Below, piece by piece: positions 63,980 to 64,000 of a stretch of 64,000 bases of DNA. Where the stretch lies: positions 268,632 to 332,631 of the forward strand of contig NZ_NFJP01000001.1 of assembly GCF_002159915.1 (NCBI RefSeq), written 5' to 3'. The notes beneath the pieces are model-generated. The model was not told the origin of the DNA. It saw only the letters and a program-made list of their open reading frames with translations, and did not search any database. Made by a program: the position numbers and the translations under genes. How positions within the stretch are numbered: position 1 is the stretch's first letter; every line of letters begins with the position of its first letter. The DNA is from Gordonibacter sp. An230. GTDB taxonomy: Bacteria > Actinomycetota > Coriobacteriia > Coriobacteriales > Eggerthellaceae.

Positions 63980-64000
63980 ATGCCCGACGCCCGCCCCGCC
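63980..64000 (+). CDS. Start of a following gene, cut by window edge
   Basis: An ATG at 63980 follows AAGGAGGGGG at a good distance, six bases after the mosaic protein stop. Only seven codons (MPDARPA) are visible, so no function can be given. Confidence 0.4.

Overview
The window is high-GC DNA whose gene content and style match an anaerobic Coriobacteriia bacterium of the Eggerthella type. The clues are Tat-exported flavin and molybdopterin reductases paired with LuxR-type regulators carrying many membrane helices, a C-P lyase operon that ends in a PHP-family cyclic phosphodiesterase of the kind characterised in Eggerthella lenta, and actinobacterial-type TrkA pairs. No tRNA, rRNA, CRISPR array, intact IS element or prophage was seen. 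Three parS-like ParB sites (one perfect) lie within 38 kb, which suggests an origin-proximal part of the chromosome.

Layout. 1-6.7 kb: 3' part of a C-P lyase operon (phnI-J-K-M-L, then the PHP phosphodiesterase), using methylphosphonate-type compounds as phosphate source. 7.0-9.5 kb: cydAB, cytochrome bd oxidase, behind a repeat-rich promoter and followed by a strong terminator and about 1 kb of odd non-coding DNA. 10.6-17.7 kb: YqeY protein, two membrane PH-domain proteins, a HlyIII/PAQR protein, a CNNM/CBS transporter-like protein and a PspC-domain protein. 18.2-21.4 kb: an exported glucosaminidase-like protein and two TrkA-type regulators of potassium uptake. 21.5-25.1 kb: MOSC protein, purB, and a membrane-anchored Mrr-like nuclease with a YARHG domain whose 5' end is put out of frame by a nine-G tract. 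25.1-26.1 kb: decayed genes, including an antitoxin remnant.

26.1-31.9 kb: a Tat-exported Old-Yellow-Enzyme-type reductase with its LuxR membrane regulator, and an exported beta-propeller-like protein. 32.0-34.5 kb: a PhoB-type response regulator and histidine kinase. 34.5-40.2 kb: purC, a small membrane protein and purL. 40.5-43.2 kb: perfect parS site, a nonsense-mutated copy of a zinc-ribbon gene, an acetyltransferase, the intact zinc-ribbon paralogue and a Fic gene with a palindromic operator array. 43.3-52.3 kb: LuxR membrane regulator divergent from a seven-gene molybdopterin reductase operon (winged helix, catalytic subunit, FeS subunit, DmsC-like anchor, TorD-like chaperone, NapG-like and NapH-like ferredoxins). 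52.3-57.3 kb: a DUF2974 hydrolase, a Tat flavoprotein reductase and a third LuxR membrane regulator. 58.3-60.2 kb: Asp23/DUF2273/AmaP envelope-stress operon on the minus strand. 60.6-64 kb: a 1135-residue exported mosaic protein with thrombospondin-type calcium repeats, a C-type lectin domain and a class-3 lipase domain, then the first codons of a following gene.

How it fits together: the recurring theme is anaerobic respiration outside the membrane, with each reductase apparently under its own membrane-embedded LuxR sensor. The purine genes, phosphonate use and potassium regulators are housekeeping. The most unusual items are the G-tract switch candidate in the nuclease gene, the lectin-lipase mosaic, the Fic operator array, and the set of reductase/LuxR pairs.
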